Notes: generated by a model from the sequence alone, not told the origin. Counted from the stretch's first letter, positions 36,415 through 44,652 are shown. The stretch: DNA of 64,000 nt from Planctomycetota bacterium (GCA_016350165.1 CP066225.1:4650001-4714000), one strand, 5' to 3'. Program-made: numbers and translations.

Positions 36415-37112
36415 TGAAACGAATGCGAATTTGGGGATAGAAGAAAGCTGAGCTTATGTTCGGCTTTTTTTGTGCGCGCTTTGGGGTGAGGCATTGGGGG
36501 TGAATGTGGAATTTGCTGAGGTGCGCGCATGAAATGGTTGGCAGTTGAACATTTGGGGGTGCTACGAATGGTGGATTTTTGAAATGCAATGTGAGCGATT
36601 AAGTGAAATGGCTGATCGAAAATGTGAAATGGAGTTTTTAAATAAGGATTTATGAATGCGCGGGGTGGGTGGCGATGCGGTTTTGTGCGCACGAATATGA
36701 CGGTTTGGTTATTTTCGATGATTTTCCCGTAGTCAAGAATGGTTAGAAATGGCGTGAAACGGCTTGAAAATGACGAGAAATGAGTTGGAAATGTACAGTA
36801 ATGGTGAGGAAATGGAACGGCTTTGAAGGGATGCGGCGCGAATTTGCGCACGAAATGGAAGTGGGGTAATTTGGCATGGCTTTTGCTAGGGGATGGGTTG
36901 GTGCATTACGCTTGTGTTGCTGTTTGGTCTAATCGTTGATTAGGTGGCTGCGTTGTTCTGAGTTTTATGGGCTGGGCTGAAGACGTGTTGGTTGTTTTGA
37001 TGTGGTACTTAACTGTATTGGTGAGTGTTGTAATGATCGAGATGAGATATAGGGATATGGGGGGAGGTGCGTGAGAGTGATGAGCGGCTTTGTGAGCGTT
37101 TTGAGGATGAGA
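36415..37112. other. Gene-free G-rich region with TGTGCGCA motifs
   Basis: About 700 bases with no credible gene; long minus-strand open frames here only reflect the low C content of the + strand. It holds the thioredoxin terminator, four TGCGCA-centred motifs (36471-36480, 36521-36530, 36681-36695, 36841-36856) and the palindromic 15-mer CTAATCGTTGATTAG at 36929-36943. Compare the gene-free region at 28.2-28.6 kb. Confidence 0.55.
36446..36471 (+). terminator. Terminator of the thioredoxin-fold gene
   Basis: AGCTGAGC (36446-36453) pairs with GTTCGGCT (36458-36465) over 8 bp including G-U pairs, 4-nt loop, then T's to 36471. It is 32 nt past the stop. Confidence 0.75.
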
Positions 37113-37424
37113 TTATTTTGATGTTAATTGTTTTGTGAGCCAGGTTGTGAAGGCCTGTATGGTTTTGTCGTTTCGCTTGCAGTATGACCATTTCTGATGT
37201 TTGCGAACGGTGATGAAGCCTGCCTGTTTGAGTATTTCGAGATGGCGGCTGGCGGTGGGTTGGGCGATTTGCAAGGCTTCTGCGATGAGTGTCATGCATA
37301 CGCCGAAATCAACGGGATCTGCGGACCATTGATGTTTGAAATGTTTCTTGGGGTTGGCTAGAAGTTTAAGGATATGCATGCGTGTGTCGCTTGCGATTGC
37401 TTTGATTTGTATTGACTGATCCAT
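37113..37424 (-). CDS. ArsR-family winged-helix regulator
   Basis: 103 residues, one ArsR-type domain: ASDTRMHILKLLANP, then the recognition helix region ALQIAQPTASRHLEILKQAG and a wing FITVRKHQKWSYCK. Cysteines at VCMTLI and SYCKRN are few and do not form the classic ELCVC metal site, so metal sensing is not evident; such proteins also sense other cues. A palindromic operator-like sequence sits 16 nt upstream of the start, which suggests autorepression. The nearest gene that could be a target is the alpha/beta hydrolase about 460 bp away on the other strand. Confidence 0.88.
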   Translation of the reverse strand: MDQSIQIKAIASDTRMHILKLLANPKKHFKHQWSADPVDFGVCMTLIAEALQIAQPTASRHLEILKQAGFITVRKHQKWSYCKRNDKTIQAFTTWLTKQLTSK

Positions 37425-37889
37425 GTGTTTTATTATATAGTCATATAGCTAAATGACAATATGACATTGCTTAGGCCAAGACTTCATTATGTTGTTTGGG
37501 TTGGCGTGGGGTGGAGGCGATGGATGGGGGAGATGGGTGCGTGTGTGCATAAGATTGATGGTCGTGGATAGCCTTGTGGGGTTGGTGTAAGTATGGGGAT
37601 GGGTATGGATTGCAGTGGAGCGGTTTAGAAGAGTTTTGGGTAATCAGGTGCACCGTGCTGAAGTTATGGGAGATGCGATGAGGGAAGAGAAATTTTGTTC
37701 ACGTGGAGTGGTATGAGGTGAGATTGGTTGGATTGTCGGTGGGCGGCGCAAGGGGAGTGAGGTGGAAGTCGCTGGTGGTGAGGGTATGGATTTGGGGAGT
37801 TGGAATTTATCGTTTGCAGCTTATCGTTTTTGTGATGATGGATGCAATATAGAAATATTGATGTTTGGTACTTATTTAATAGAGTTTTT
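37425..37889. promoter_or_regulatory. Divergent region between the ArsR and alpha/beta hydrolase genes
   Basis: About 465 bases without a convincing gene, G-rich on the + strand. Apart from the ArsR operator at its left end I see no repeat or hairpin. An in-frame ATG at 37842 would extend the hydrolase by 16 residues, but TAGAG 5 nt before the ATG at 37890 and the domain start favour the latter. Confidence 0.4.
37440..37457. promoter_or_regulatory. Putative ArsR operator
   Basis: GTCATATAGCTAAATGAC is an imperfect 18-bp palindrome (outer GTCA/TGAC and central TAGCTA perfect). It overlaps CATAT...ATATG repeats and lies 16 nt upstream of the arsR-type start, where it would block transcription when bound. 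Confidence 0.6.
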
Positions 37890-38735
37890 ATGCTTGAACT
37901 AAAACATACAACATTGATTGAGGGAAATGCGGTGAGGTGGGGTGTGATGAGAGAAGATGATGAGGTGGGTGTTGGGAGTGAAGAGAAGCCGGTGTTGGTT
38001 GCGATACATGGGACGCCGTTTTCGTCACAGGTTTGGAGACGGATTGTGCCGCGACTTGTGGATCGGTTTAAGGTTTATTATTTCGATCTTGTTGGGTATG
38101 GGCAGTCGGAGATGCGTGCTGGGCAGGATGTTTCGTTGGGTGTTCAGAATGGTGTGTTGGCGAGGTTGTTTGAGGAATGGGGTTTGGTGAGTCCACATGT
38201 TTTGGCGCATGATTTTGGTGGTGCGACGGCGTTACGTGGTTATTACTTGAATGGTTTACGGTATGGATCGTTGACGATATTTGATGCGGTGGCGTTGTCG
38301 CCTTGGGGGTCGCCGTTTGTTCAGCATGTGCGGAAGTATGAGGAGGCGTTTTCGGGGATGCCGGGGTATATGCATGAGGCTTTGTTGCGTGCGTATTTAC
38401 AGGGAGCTGCGTATCGTATGTTGTCGGAAGAGGCGATGAAGGTTTATTGCGAGCCTTGGTTGGGGGAAGTGGGGCAGGCTGCTTTTTACAGGCAGATCGC
38501 GCAGATGGATGAGAAGTATACGGATGAGGTGGCGGGGTTGTATGGCGTGATGGATTGCCCGGTTAAAGTTTTATGGGGAGAGAAGGATGAGTGGATACCT
38601 TATGAAAAGGGGGAGTTATTGGCGGCGTTGATTTCGGAGTTGCCTTGCGAAGTTGTTCGGGATTCGGGGCATCTCATGCAGGAGGATTGTCAGCAAGCGG
38701 TTGTGGCGGCTGTGTTGAAGCAGGTTTGTTCTTAG
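37890..38735 (+). CDS. Alpha/beta hydrolase with Asp nucleophile (epoxide hydrolase / haloalkane dehalogenase type)
   Basis: 281 residues. The oxyanion motif HGTPF (His40), nucleophile elbow AHDFGG with Asp108 in place of Ser, acidic residue in WGEKDEW (Asp233) and catalytic His261 in SGHLMQED form a complete triad of the Asp-nucleophile subgroup. This group includes epoxide hydrolases, haloalkane and fluoroacetate dehalogenases; the cap residues that decide activity cannot be assigned from sequence alone. No signal peptide, so cytoplasmic. The divergent ArsR-type gene may control it, since such regulators often sit beside xenobiotic or stress enzymes. Start discussed with the upstream region. 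Confidence 0.85.
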   Translation: MLELKHTTLIEGNAVRWGVMREDDEVGVGSEEKPVLVAIHGTPFSSQVWRRIVPRLVDRFKVYYFDLVGYGQSEMRAGQDVSLGVQNGVLARLFEEWGLVSPHVLAHDFGGATALRGYYLNGLRYGSLTIFDAVALSPWGSPFVQHVRKYEEAFSGMPGYMHEALLRAYLQGAAYRMLSEEAMKVYCEPWLGEVGQAAFYRQIAQMDEKYTDEVAGLYGVMDCPVKVLWGEKDEWIPYEKGELLAALISELPCEVVRDSGHLMQEDCQQAVVAAVLKQVCS

Positions 38736-38855
38736 GATGTGGATGAGGTTGTGTGATTGCATCGAGTTTGTTGCAACAATGGTTCGTGGGATACGTCTTT
38801 ATGATGGGTGAGTTTAGCGATTGAGAGATGATGGCATTTTTTCGGGAGTAATGTG

Positions 38856-40664
38856 ATGAGTGATCAGATTGCGGTGATGGAAGTTGAGCGGTCGGGAGAG
38901 TTGGTTTTGAAGGTGGGGGAAGAGATGCATTGGTTGTGGGGTGTGAATGGTGATGAGGGGGGGAAGTATGAGGTGTTGGGGTGGGTGGAGGTGAAGAGTG
39001 CAGATTTGTGGGAGGTTGGGGTTTGGTTGTGGCCTGAGGTTGTGGTGCTGGCGGGGAGTTTGATGGGGTTGGTGGCGTGCGTGTATTTGTGGCGATGGAT
39101 GAGATTGCGCCGAAAGTTGAGGGATGTGAAAGTTGGAGAAGGTTATTGCAGGGGGTGCGGTTATGTATTGCATTTGGATGATGAGGAGTATAGGGCGGTT
39201 ACGTGTGCGGAGTGTGGGAAGCGGGTTAAGGTTGGGAAAATTAAGGTGAGGAAGTGGTGGCAGGTGCGGTGGGCAAGTTTCGTTGTGGTGTTGATGGTGA
39301 TGCTACTGAGTTGGGGTGGTGCTTCTGTAGTGGGAGTGAGTGCGTGGAAGGCGATGAAGGCGCATAAGTGGAAACAGGCTTATTACGGTGAGTGGCGGAA
39401 TACGACATGGTGGGATGCGGATAAGTATGAGGTGAAGGATTGGTTTAATTTGCCTTCGGCAAAATTTTATCAGTGGATGATGGGTTCAGGGAAACGGTGG
39501 CGAGGGTTGGTGTCGCCGAGTCATAATAGTGTGCATCATGAGTTGTGGGGGATGTGGTTTGATGAGCAAAGTGGTGAGGTGAAGAAGAATGTGCTTGCGC
39601 GGGAGTATGCGAGTGAAGCATATTATGAGGTGATTGATGGGGAGAGGCGAATGTTTGAGTTGGTGAGTGATAATAGGGAAGGGTTGTTGCCACGGTTTAT
39701 TAGATTTGATGGCGGCTATTTGCTGACGTTGGGGCAGCGGTTGTATTGGTATGATGAGTCTAATGGTGGATTAGAGAAGATTGAGATGGTAAAAGGCGGG
39801 GCGTTGCCAGAGACGAATATGGTGGGTACGAGGACGTATGATCTGGGGAATGGTTTTGTTGCGATCATGGGTATGATTCGTGAGGATTTTGGTAGTGATA
39901 AGGCGTATGAGGCGGCGGGTAAGCGAACTGACTCGGAGTTTGGCCGCGTTGTTGTGGTGGATGCGGTGGAGAAGAAGGTTGTGAATGAGCAAAACTTTAT
40001 TGTGAGTCGAGAGGGAGAGAGTTTGGATGATGCACAGTGTGAGCCGATGAAGATCGGTCGTGATGGGAAGGTGTTTTATGATGGGTTGTGTGTGAGAGTC
40101 AGTGGCCGGGTGCATTACAGTAAAGATTATCGTTGGGGGATTGTTGATGATGATGGGATCTGGGATGGATTGGAGTTGGAGGAGATGCACTCGGAAAGTT
40201 TTGAAGAGTTGCCTAAGCGAGGATGGAAACGAAAGAGTGATTTTAATTTTGGTGATGGGATGAAGATTGTTGATCAGCGTACAGCTGATTTTACGAGGCG
40301 TCACTTGGGTGAGTTGGAATCGGTGGTGCCGATGCAGGGGAATATTACGGAGATGGGTTTGACGAAGAAGCAAGAGGAAGAAAGAGCACGGAATGTAAAG
40401 GGAGTATTGAATCGTTATGGCGGGATCGCATGGCCTGGGGAGTATGATCGGGAGAAGTGGGCGATGCAGGCGATTGTGTCGAAGGATGATGCGAGTGAGG
40501 GGCGGTTTTTTGCGCTGAAGATGGGGGAGTTGGGGCGGAATCAGTGGACGAGGGGATGGTTGGCTGTAGATAAGAAAAATAAACGGGTGTGGTTAAGCCG
40601 CTTTGCATGGATGTATGATTCGTACGAGGGGTGGGTGAAGGTTTATGAGATTGATGAAGAGTGA
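38856..40664 (+). CDS. Large zinc-ribbon membrane protein of unknown function
   Basis: 602 residues from the ATG at 38856 (GGGAG 7 nt upstream; an adjacent GTG at 38853 is also in frame). A membrane helix at about 57-80 is followed by a short cytoplasmic segment containing a zinc ribbon, CRGCGY and CAECGK (about 98-123), a pattern common in planctomycete membrane proteins. A second helix (about 139-160) leads to an extracytoplasmic domain of about 440 residues rich in Trp, Tyr and charged residues, with several RTYDLGNGFVAIMG-like strands suggesting a beta-propeller. No family name can be given. The coding strand is very G-rich, as is nearby non-coding DNA. Confidence 0.7.
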   Translation: MSDQIAVMEVERSGELVLKVGEEMHWLWGVNGDEGGKYEVLGWVEVKSADLWEVGVWLWPEVVVLAGSLMGLVACVYLWRWMRLRRKLRDVKVGEGYCRGCGYVLHLDDEEYRAVTCAECGKRVKVGKIKVRKWWQVRWASFVVVLMVMLLSWGGASVVGVSAWKAMKAHKWKQAYYGEWRNTTWWDADKYEVKDWFNLPSAKFYQWMMGSGKRWRGLVSPSHNSVHHELWGMWFDEQSGEVKKNVLAREYASEAYYEVIDGERRMFELVSDNREGLLPRFIRFDGGYLLTLGQRLYWYDESNGGLEKIEMVKGGALPETNMVGTRTYDLGNGFVAIMGMIREDFGSDKAYEAAGKRTDSEFGRVVVVDAVEKKVVNEQNFIVSREGESLDDAQCEPMKIGRDGKVFYDGLCVRVSGRVHYSKDYRWGIVDDDGIWDGLELEEMHSESFEELPKRGWKRKSDFNFGDGMKIVDQRTADFTRRHLGELESVVPMQGNITEMGLTKKQEEERARNVKGVLNRYGGIAWPGEYDREKWAMQAIVSKDDASEGRFFALKMGELGRNQWTRGWLAVDKKNKRVWLSRFAWMYDSYEGWVKVYEIDEE

Positions 40665-40681
40665 TTGGAAGAAGTGAATGA

Positions 40682-40714
40682 ATAAAAAACAACCTCGCGC
40701 GGGGCGAGGTTGTT
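40682..40714 (-). terminator. Terminator of the TPR/alpha-CTD gene
   Basis: AACAACCTCGC (40688-40698) pairs perfectly with GCGAGGTTGTT (40704-40714). The T run is on the minus strand (A's at 40683-40689), so it serves the gene ending at 40759; it may also slow the + strand transcript ending at 40664. Confidence 0.8.
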
Positions 40715-40758
40715 GATGTTTGCGTGTAATGGTGTGTGAGAAAAATAGTTGTTAGCTA

Positions 40759-41688
40759 TTAGCCTTCGAGGGTGCGGAGGCCCATGCCCATTTCGGCGAG
40801 CTTCTCTTTGATTTCGAGAAGGGAAGTCATGCCGAAGTTTTTGACGCCCATGAGTTCAGCTTCTGTCTTGAGGACGATGTCGCCGATGCATGAGACGTTA
40901 AGAAGAGCGAGAGCTTTGCGAGCACGTACTGAGAGGTTGAGGTCAGCGATTGGGCGGCCGAGCATCTCGTTGTCGCCGTGGGAGCCTGCGAGCTGTTCGT
41001 AAACTTGCTCTTTGACTGCCTGCTGATGCTGCTCAACTGATTGGCCAAGACGAAGGCCCTTCTGTGCGAGCATAGCTTTGATTTCTTCGAGAGATGCGTC
41101 GCCGAAGTTCTTGAAGGAACGTAGTTCGGCTTCGGTGACTTTGAGAAGGTCGCCGAGGGTACGGATGTTCATCTTGCGAAGTGCGTTACGTGTACGAACT
41201 GAGAGTTCGAAGTCGGTAACAGGTGTGTCGAGAAGCACCATGTGCTTTTCGTTACGCTTTTCGGCTTCGTCATCAATGACCATTGCTTTGGAAGCGATGA
41301 TGTCTTTGATGTATAGCGAAGCGCGTGGGTGTGTTGGATTGGTTGCGAGTACTTGACGGATGCAACGTTCGGCTTTTGAAAGCTCGTTGCGGTCTTCGTA
41401 CATGATCGCGAGGTTGATGAGTGCATTGAGATGAGGCTTGTCGGCCTTGATGCATTCTTCGTAGAGGTGAAGTGCTTCATCTTCTTCACCTACTACGTCG
41501 AGAGCGTATGCGAGGCGGAAGCAGATTTCGGCATCATCAGGGTTTGCGGTGTATGCTGCCTGGTAAGCTTTGACAGCAGCAGGTCGGTCGCAAGCCTGTT
41601 CGGCAGCGAGACCTTGTTCGTAGTATTTTTGGGCGGTTGCGGAATCGACTGCCTGTACGGCACCGAATGTTGCATCAGCATCTGTCAT
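40759..41688 (-). CDS. TPR protein with two RNA polymerase alpha C-terminal-like domains
   Basis: 309 residues. TPR-like helices at about 17-130 (AAVKAYQAAYTANPDDAEIC; EALHLYEECIKADKPHLNAL). Two tandem alpha-CTD domains follow: about 155-215 (VTDFELSVRTRNALRKMN) and about 246-307 (IADLNLSVRARKALALLN). In the first, Arg165 and Asn168 align with E. coli Arg265 and Asn268, and Gly196/Ser199 with Gly296/Ser299, the minor-groove DNA contacts. The second keeps Arg255, Gly286 and Ser289 but has Lys258 for Asn. Lys298 is not conserved in either. There is no polymerase-assembly N-terminal domain, so it is not rpoA. It could recruit polymerase or bind A-tract DNA; that is inference. AGGGG lies 9 nt before the start. 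Confidence 0.88.
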   Translation of the reverse strand: MTDADATFGAVQAVDSATAQKYYEQGLAAEQACDRPAAVKAYQAAYTANPDDAEICFRLAYALDVVGEEDEALHLYEECIKADKPHLNALINLAIMYEDRNELSKAERCIRQVLATNPTHPRASLYIKDIIASKAMVIDDEAEKRNEKHMVLLDTPVTDFELSVRTRNALRKMNIRTLGDLLKVTEAELRSFKNFGDASLEEIKAMLAQKGLRLGQSVEQHQQAVKEQVYEQLAGSHGDNEMLGRPIADLNLSVRARKALALLNVSCIGDIVLKTEAELMGVKNFGMTSLLEIKEKLAEMGMGLRTLEG

Positions 41689-41863
41689 AGTGATTTAACC
41701 CCTGAGGTTAAAAAATGGTCAAGTTCAGTATTCGTAAGACTATAAATAATAATCATGTGGGGATTGGGGGGCAAATATAAGTCGGGTAAGGGTGTTGAAC
41801 GGGGAGTGATTGTGGCTGGATGTGTATATCGGTTTTGGGGGGTAAATGGGGCCAAAGTGTGGG

Positions 41864-42880
41864 TTATGTGGCTGTGAGTTGGGGTATTGAGTCGGTTTGA
41901 GGGAGATCTGGGAGTGGTGGGAGGTGTGGATTGAGGGTTTGGATAGTGGATTCTGGTTGAAGGAGATTGCACCAGCGGAGATAGTTGCCGGTCGAAAGAG
42001 GGGCGCGTGAGGAGAGGGCTTTGAGGCATGGGAGGAAAGATTTTATGAGCGCGAGGGGTATGCGACGACGGTAGCTGAGGTTAGCGTAGCGGCGGTAAAT
42101 GGTGGAAAGCTGATTGAAGAAGACTGGAGGGATGCGTGTGAAGGGGACGTAACGTGTGGTGAAAATGAGGTTGTTGGTGGTGTGAAGGTCGGCACGCCAA
42201 AGGGGGGAGTATGGGGTTGAGGGAGATTGGGGGGCAGGGGATGCTGAAACGGATCGATTGGCGGGATCGTGGATAATGTGATTTGAGTTGGCGAGTGCGA
42301 TGAGGAAGCCTTGGGCGAAGAGGCGGATGGATAGGTCGGAAGCTTCGGTGTAGACGCGGAGAGAGGTGCGGAAGCCTTGGAGGTGGCGGTAGACATCGGT
42401 GCGATAGAGGGTGGTTGCTTCGAGGTATGCGTTGATGAGGCGAGGGGATTGAGGTGAGGTGGCTTGGATGAGGTCGGGGTTGCCTTGCTCCCAACGATTG
42501 GTTTGTGGGTTGAAGCAGGGGATGCCGACGATGGCGATGCGGGGGTGTGAGAAAAAGGGGAGTGCATCGGTGAGTGTGTTTGGGGAACTGAGGTATGCAT
42601 CGTCGTCGAGGATGAGAGCGAGTGGGGTTTGGACGTGCTTGAAAAGATTGTTGCGATGGCGGATGAAGTTGTGGTCGGTGTCGGGTGCTTTGATGATGGT
42701 GACTTGAGGGTAGTGCTCTTGAATGTGTGTGAAGGTGTCGTCATCGGAGTGATCATCCATGACGATGATTTGTGGTGGTGCGGGTTGTTGTGAGAGGAGT
42801 GAATCAATTGCGCGGCATAGTACGTTGCAACGATTGCGCGTGCAGATGAGAGCGGTGACGTCGGCGTTGGTGTATTGCAT
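41864..42880 (-). CDS. Family 2 glycosyltransferase
   Basis: 338 residues from the ATG at 42880; an in-frame ATG at 42940 would add 20 residues before the fold, and no ribosome site decides. The GT-A fold begins at once: VTALICTRNRCNVLCRAIDS, then IIVMDDHSDDDTFTHI and the DxD-type LILDDDAYLSS near residue 95, which binds the nucleotide-sugar metal. The C-terminal third is basic (YRRYANLSYRRRIPLALI) and may contact membrane. It transfers a sugar to a surface glycan or lipid; acceptor unknown. Single gene, no polysaccharide cluster adjacent. Confidence 0.88.
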   Translation of the reverse strand: MQYTNADVTALICTRNRCNVLCRAIDSLLSQQPAPPQIIVMDDHSDDDTFTHIQEHYPQVTIIKAPDTDHNFIRHRNNLFKHVQTPLALILDDDAYLSSPNTLTDALPFFSHPRIAIVGIPCFNPQTNRWEQGNPDLIQATSPQSPRLINAYLEATTLYRTDVYRHLQGFRTSLRVYTEASDLSIRLFAQGFLIALANSNHIIHDPANRSVSASPAPQSPSTPYSPLWRADLHTTNNLIFTTRYVPFTRIPPVFFNQLSTIYRRYANLSYRRRIPLALIKSFLPCLKALSSRAPLSTGNYLRWCNLLQPESTIQTLNPHLPPLPDLPQTDSIPQLTAT

Positions 42881-42984
42881 GAGAAGTATGAATCTAACGT
42901 GTTTTATAGTGGTTTTAGATGAGCATGCTAACATATGCATTGAATAGATGTAATGGTTTAGTGGATGGGGTTTACCCGTGTGAA

Positions 42985-43015
42985 AATAAAAAAGCTCGCA
43001 TGATGGTGCGAGCTT
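42985..43015 (-). terminator. Terminator of the EamA transporter gene
   Basis: AAGCTCGCA (42992-43000) pairs with TGCGAGCTT (43007-43015), 6-nt loop; A's before the stem give a T run on the minus strand. It begins 24 nt past the stop at 43039. Confidence 0.8.
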
Positions 43016-43038
43016 GGTGTGGTTGAAATTGTTTGTTG

Positions 43039-43926
43039 CTAGTCTCGTTTTGTGTTCAGCATGTAGACGCCTAGAAATATCATTGCTGTTGCGAGGTAGT
43101 CGAGAAGTGTGATCGGTTCTTTGGCGATGATGACTCCGATCAGGAGTGCGACGACAGGTGGAATGTAGGTTACTGATGAAGCAGAGACGGCGCCGAATTT
43201 TTCAATGATGTAGTAGTAGATGATGTATGCGATGCCTGTGCCGAGAAGCCCGAGGCCGACGATGAGGCCAATGGTTGCATGTGCATTCGTTAGGATGTTT
43301 GTGGTGTTATGAAAATCTGTGATGAGGAGGAGGGTGATAAAGCCAGTACCGAGTTGGTAGGTGGTCAATGCTTCGGCGGGGAGTTTGAGAGGTATGATGA
43401 ATTTCTTTGCATAGACGAAAGAAGCACCGACGGAGAGCGACCCGATGGCGATGTAGAGGATGCCTTGGATATTTGAGGAGGCAATTTCGGATTCAGTAGG
43501 TCGAGCGATCATGGCGACGCCGATGAAACCGATGATGATGCCGAGGATTTTGGTGAGTGTGCATTTTTCTTGTGGGATGAATGTAATTGCTAAAAGAAAG
43601 GAGAAAAGTGGGATTGAGCCGCTGATGGCGCCTGCGATGCCGGAGAGTAAGAGGGAAGTGCCTTTGACGAAGCAATAGTAGTAGAGTGTGGTGGCGAGGA
43701 TGCCCATGACGATGAAGTGGGGGAAATGTTTGAGGTGTTTCCAGTGAAGCGCTTTTCGGTATAGGGCGTAGAGGACGACGGGGGTGAAGCCGAAGAAAAC
43801 ACGGAAGAATGTTGTTTGCATTGGGGAGATGAGGTTGGTTGCCATTTTCATGTAGATGAAGTTGCTGCCCCAGATGATGCCGAGAGCAGCGAAGGCGAAG
43901 AGTGGTAGATATTGCGGCTTTCTCAT
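43039..43926 (-). CDS. EamA/DMT family transporter
   Basis: 295 residues with ten predicted membrane helices in two EamA repeats: AALGIIWGSNFIYMKMAT opens the first and GSLSVGASFVYAKKF the second; AKEPITLLDYLATAMIFLGV closes it. Drug/metabolite exporters of this type move amino acids or other small metabolites across the inner membrane. AGGAA lies 8 nt before the ATG. It is divergent from an XRE-cupin regulator gene with a 109-bp shared region containing tandem repeats, a common pairing in which the regulator controls the exporter. Substrate unknown. Confidence 0.9.
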   Translation of the reverse strand: MRKPQYLPLFAFAALGIIWGSNFIYMKMATNLISPMQTTFFRVFFGFTPVVLYALYRKALHWKHLKHFPHFIVMGILATTLYYYCFVKGTSLLLSGIAGAISGSIPLFSFLLAITFIPQEKCTLTKILGIIIGFIGVAMIARPTESEIASSNIQGILYIAIGSLSVGASFVYAKKFIIPLKLPAEALTTYQLGTGFITLLLITDFHNTTNILTNAHATIGLIVGLGLLGTGIAYIIYYYIIEKFGAVSASSVTYIPPVVALLIGVIIAKEPITLLDYLATAMIFLGVYMLNTKRD

Positions 43927-43971
43927 TTTAATTGTTCCTGTAGTTGAAAACGCCGAATCTCCGATGTACGC

Positions 43972-44036
43972 TATAACGCACGAATGGGTGCTAAATAGTA
44001 TGTAGTAGTCAATATGTAGTCAATATGAGCGTTATA
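43972..44036. promoter_or_regulatory. Operator-like repeats between EamA and XRE-cupin genes
   Basis: GTAGTCAATAT occurs twice head to tail (44005-44015 and 44016-44026), one helical turn apart. An inverted pair TATAACGC (43972-43979) and GCGTTATA (44029-44036) brackets it. The regulator start codon follows directly without a Shine-Dalgarno. These are likely binding sites for the adjacent XRE regulator. Confidence 0.6.
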
Positions 44037-44590
44037 TGAAACAATCAATTGAAGCAATATCCAGTAATCTCAAGGCGTATCGCGAGAGTCGGGGTTTGAG
44101 TTTGGATCAGCTGTCAGCTTTAACAGACGTGAGCAAGAGCATGTTGAGGCAGATTGAGAACGGTAAATCCAGCCCGACAATTGCGACGTTGTGGAAGATT
44201 GCAAACGGATTGAAGGTGTCGTTTAGTGGACTTTTGGCGAAGCCGGCGATTGAGGCGGAGGTGAAGTCATTTTGTGAGGGCGAGCCACTGGTTGAGAAAG
44301 AAGGGCATTACCGGTTGTATCCGATCATTCCGTTTGATCCGAGCCAGTCGTTTGAGAGTTATTATTTTGAGATTGATCCGGGGACGGAGTATATGGGGGA
44401 GCCGCATGAGGGGAATACATATGAGTATGTGTTTGTGCATGCTGGTGTGTTGGAGATACAGGTAGGAGGGAAAGAACATAAGATTGAGGCAGGACATTTT
44501 TTGAAGTTCTTAGCGAACAATCCGCACCGGTATCGATGTACGAGTGATGAATCAGTGCGAGCGATTATGCAGGTTTGTTACAGTTTGTAA
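44036..44590 (+). CDS. XRE-family regulator with C-terminal cupin domain
   Basis: 184 residues. N-terminal helix-turn-helix (about 11-65): LKAYRESRGLSLDQLSALTD, VSKSMLRQIENGKSSPTIAT, LWKIANGLKVSFSGLLA. C-terminal cupin domain (about 105-182): DPGTEYMGEPHEGNTYEYVF, GVLEIQVGGKEHKIEAGHFL and NNPHRYRC. This is the common XRE-cupin design in which a small ligand bound in the cupin barrel tunes DNA binding. It is divergent from the EamA exporter and probably controls it. No clear ribosome site precedes the ATG, so a leaderless message is possible. Confidence 0.92.
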   Translation: MKQSIEAISSNLKAYRESRGLSLDQLSALTDVSKSMLRQIENGKSSPTIATLWKIANGLKVSFSGLLAKPAIEAEVKSFCEGEPLVEKEGHYRLYPIIPFDPSQSFESYYFEIDPGTEYMGEPHEGNTYEYVFVHAGVLEIQVGGKEHKIEAGHFLKFLANNPHRYRCTSDESVRAIMQVCYSL

Positions 44591-44600
44591 GAGATAAATA

Positions 44601-44634
44601 AAAAAGCTCACAAATTGAATGTGAGCTTTTTTTA
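44601..44634 (+). terminator. Bidirectional terminator between XRE-cupin and ettA genes
   Basis: AAAAAGCTCACA pairs with TGTGAGCTTTTT over 12 bp with a 7-nt loop. It serves the + strand gene ending at 44590 and the minus-strand ettA ending at 44653. Confidence 0.88.
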
Positions 44635-44652
44635 CTTGTTTTATAGGTGTAT

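Noticed and set aside
36327-36851. 174-residue open frame on the minus strand
   Set aside because: It overlaps the 3' end and terminator of the thioredoxin-fold gene, has low-complexity His/Pro/Phe composition and follows from the low C content of the + strand.
37471-37653. 60-residue open frame on the minus strand beside the ArsR gene
   Set aside because: His/Pro-rich low-complexity sequence with no ribosome site; a consequence of the G-rich + strand.
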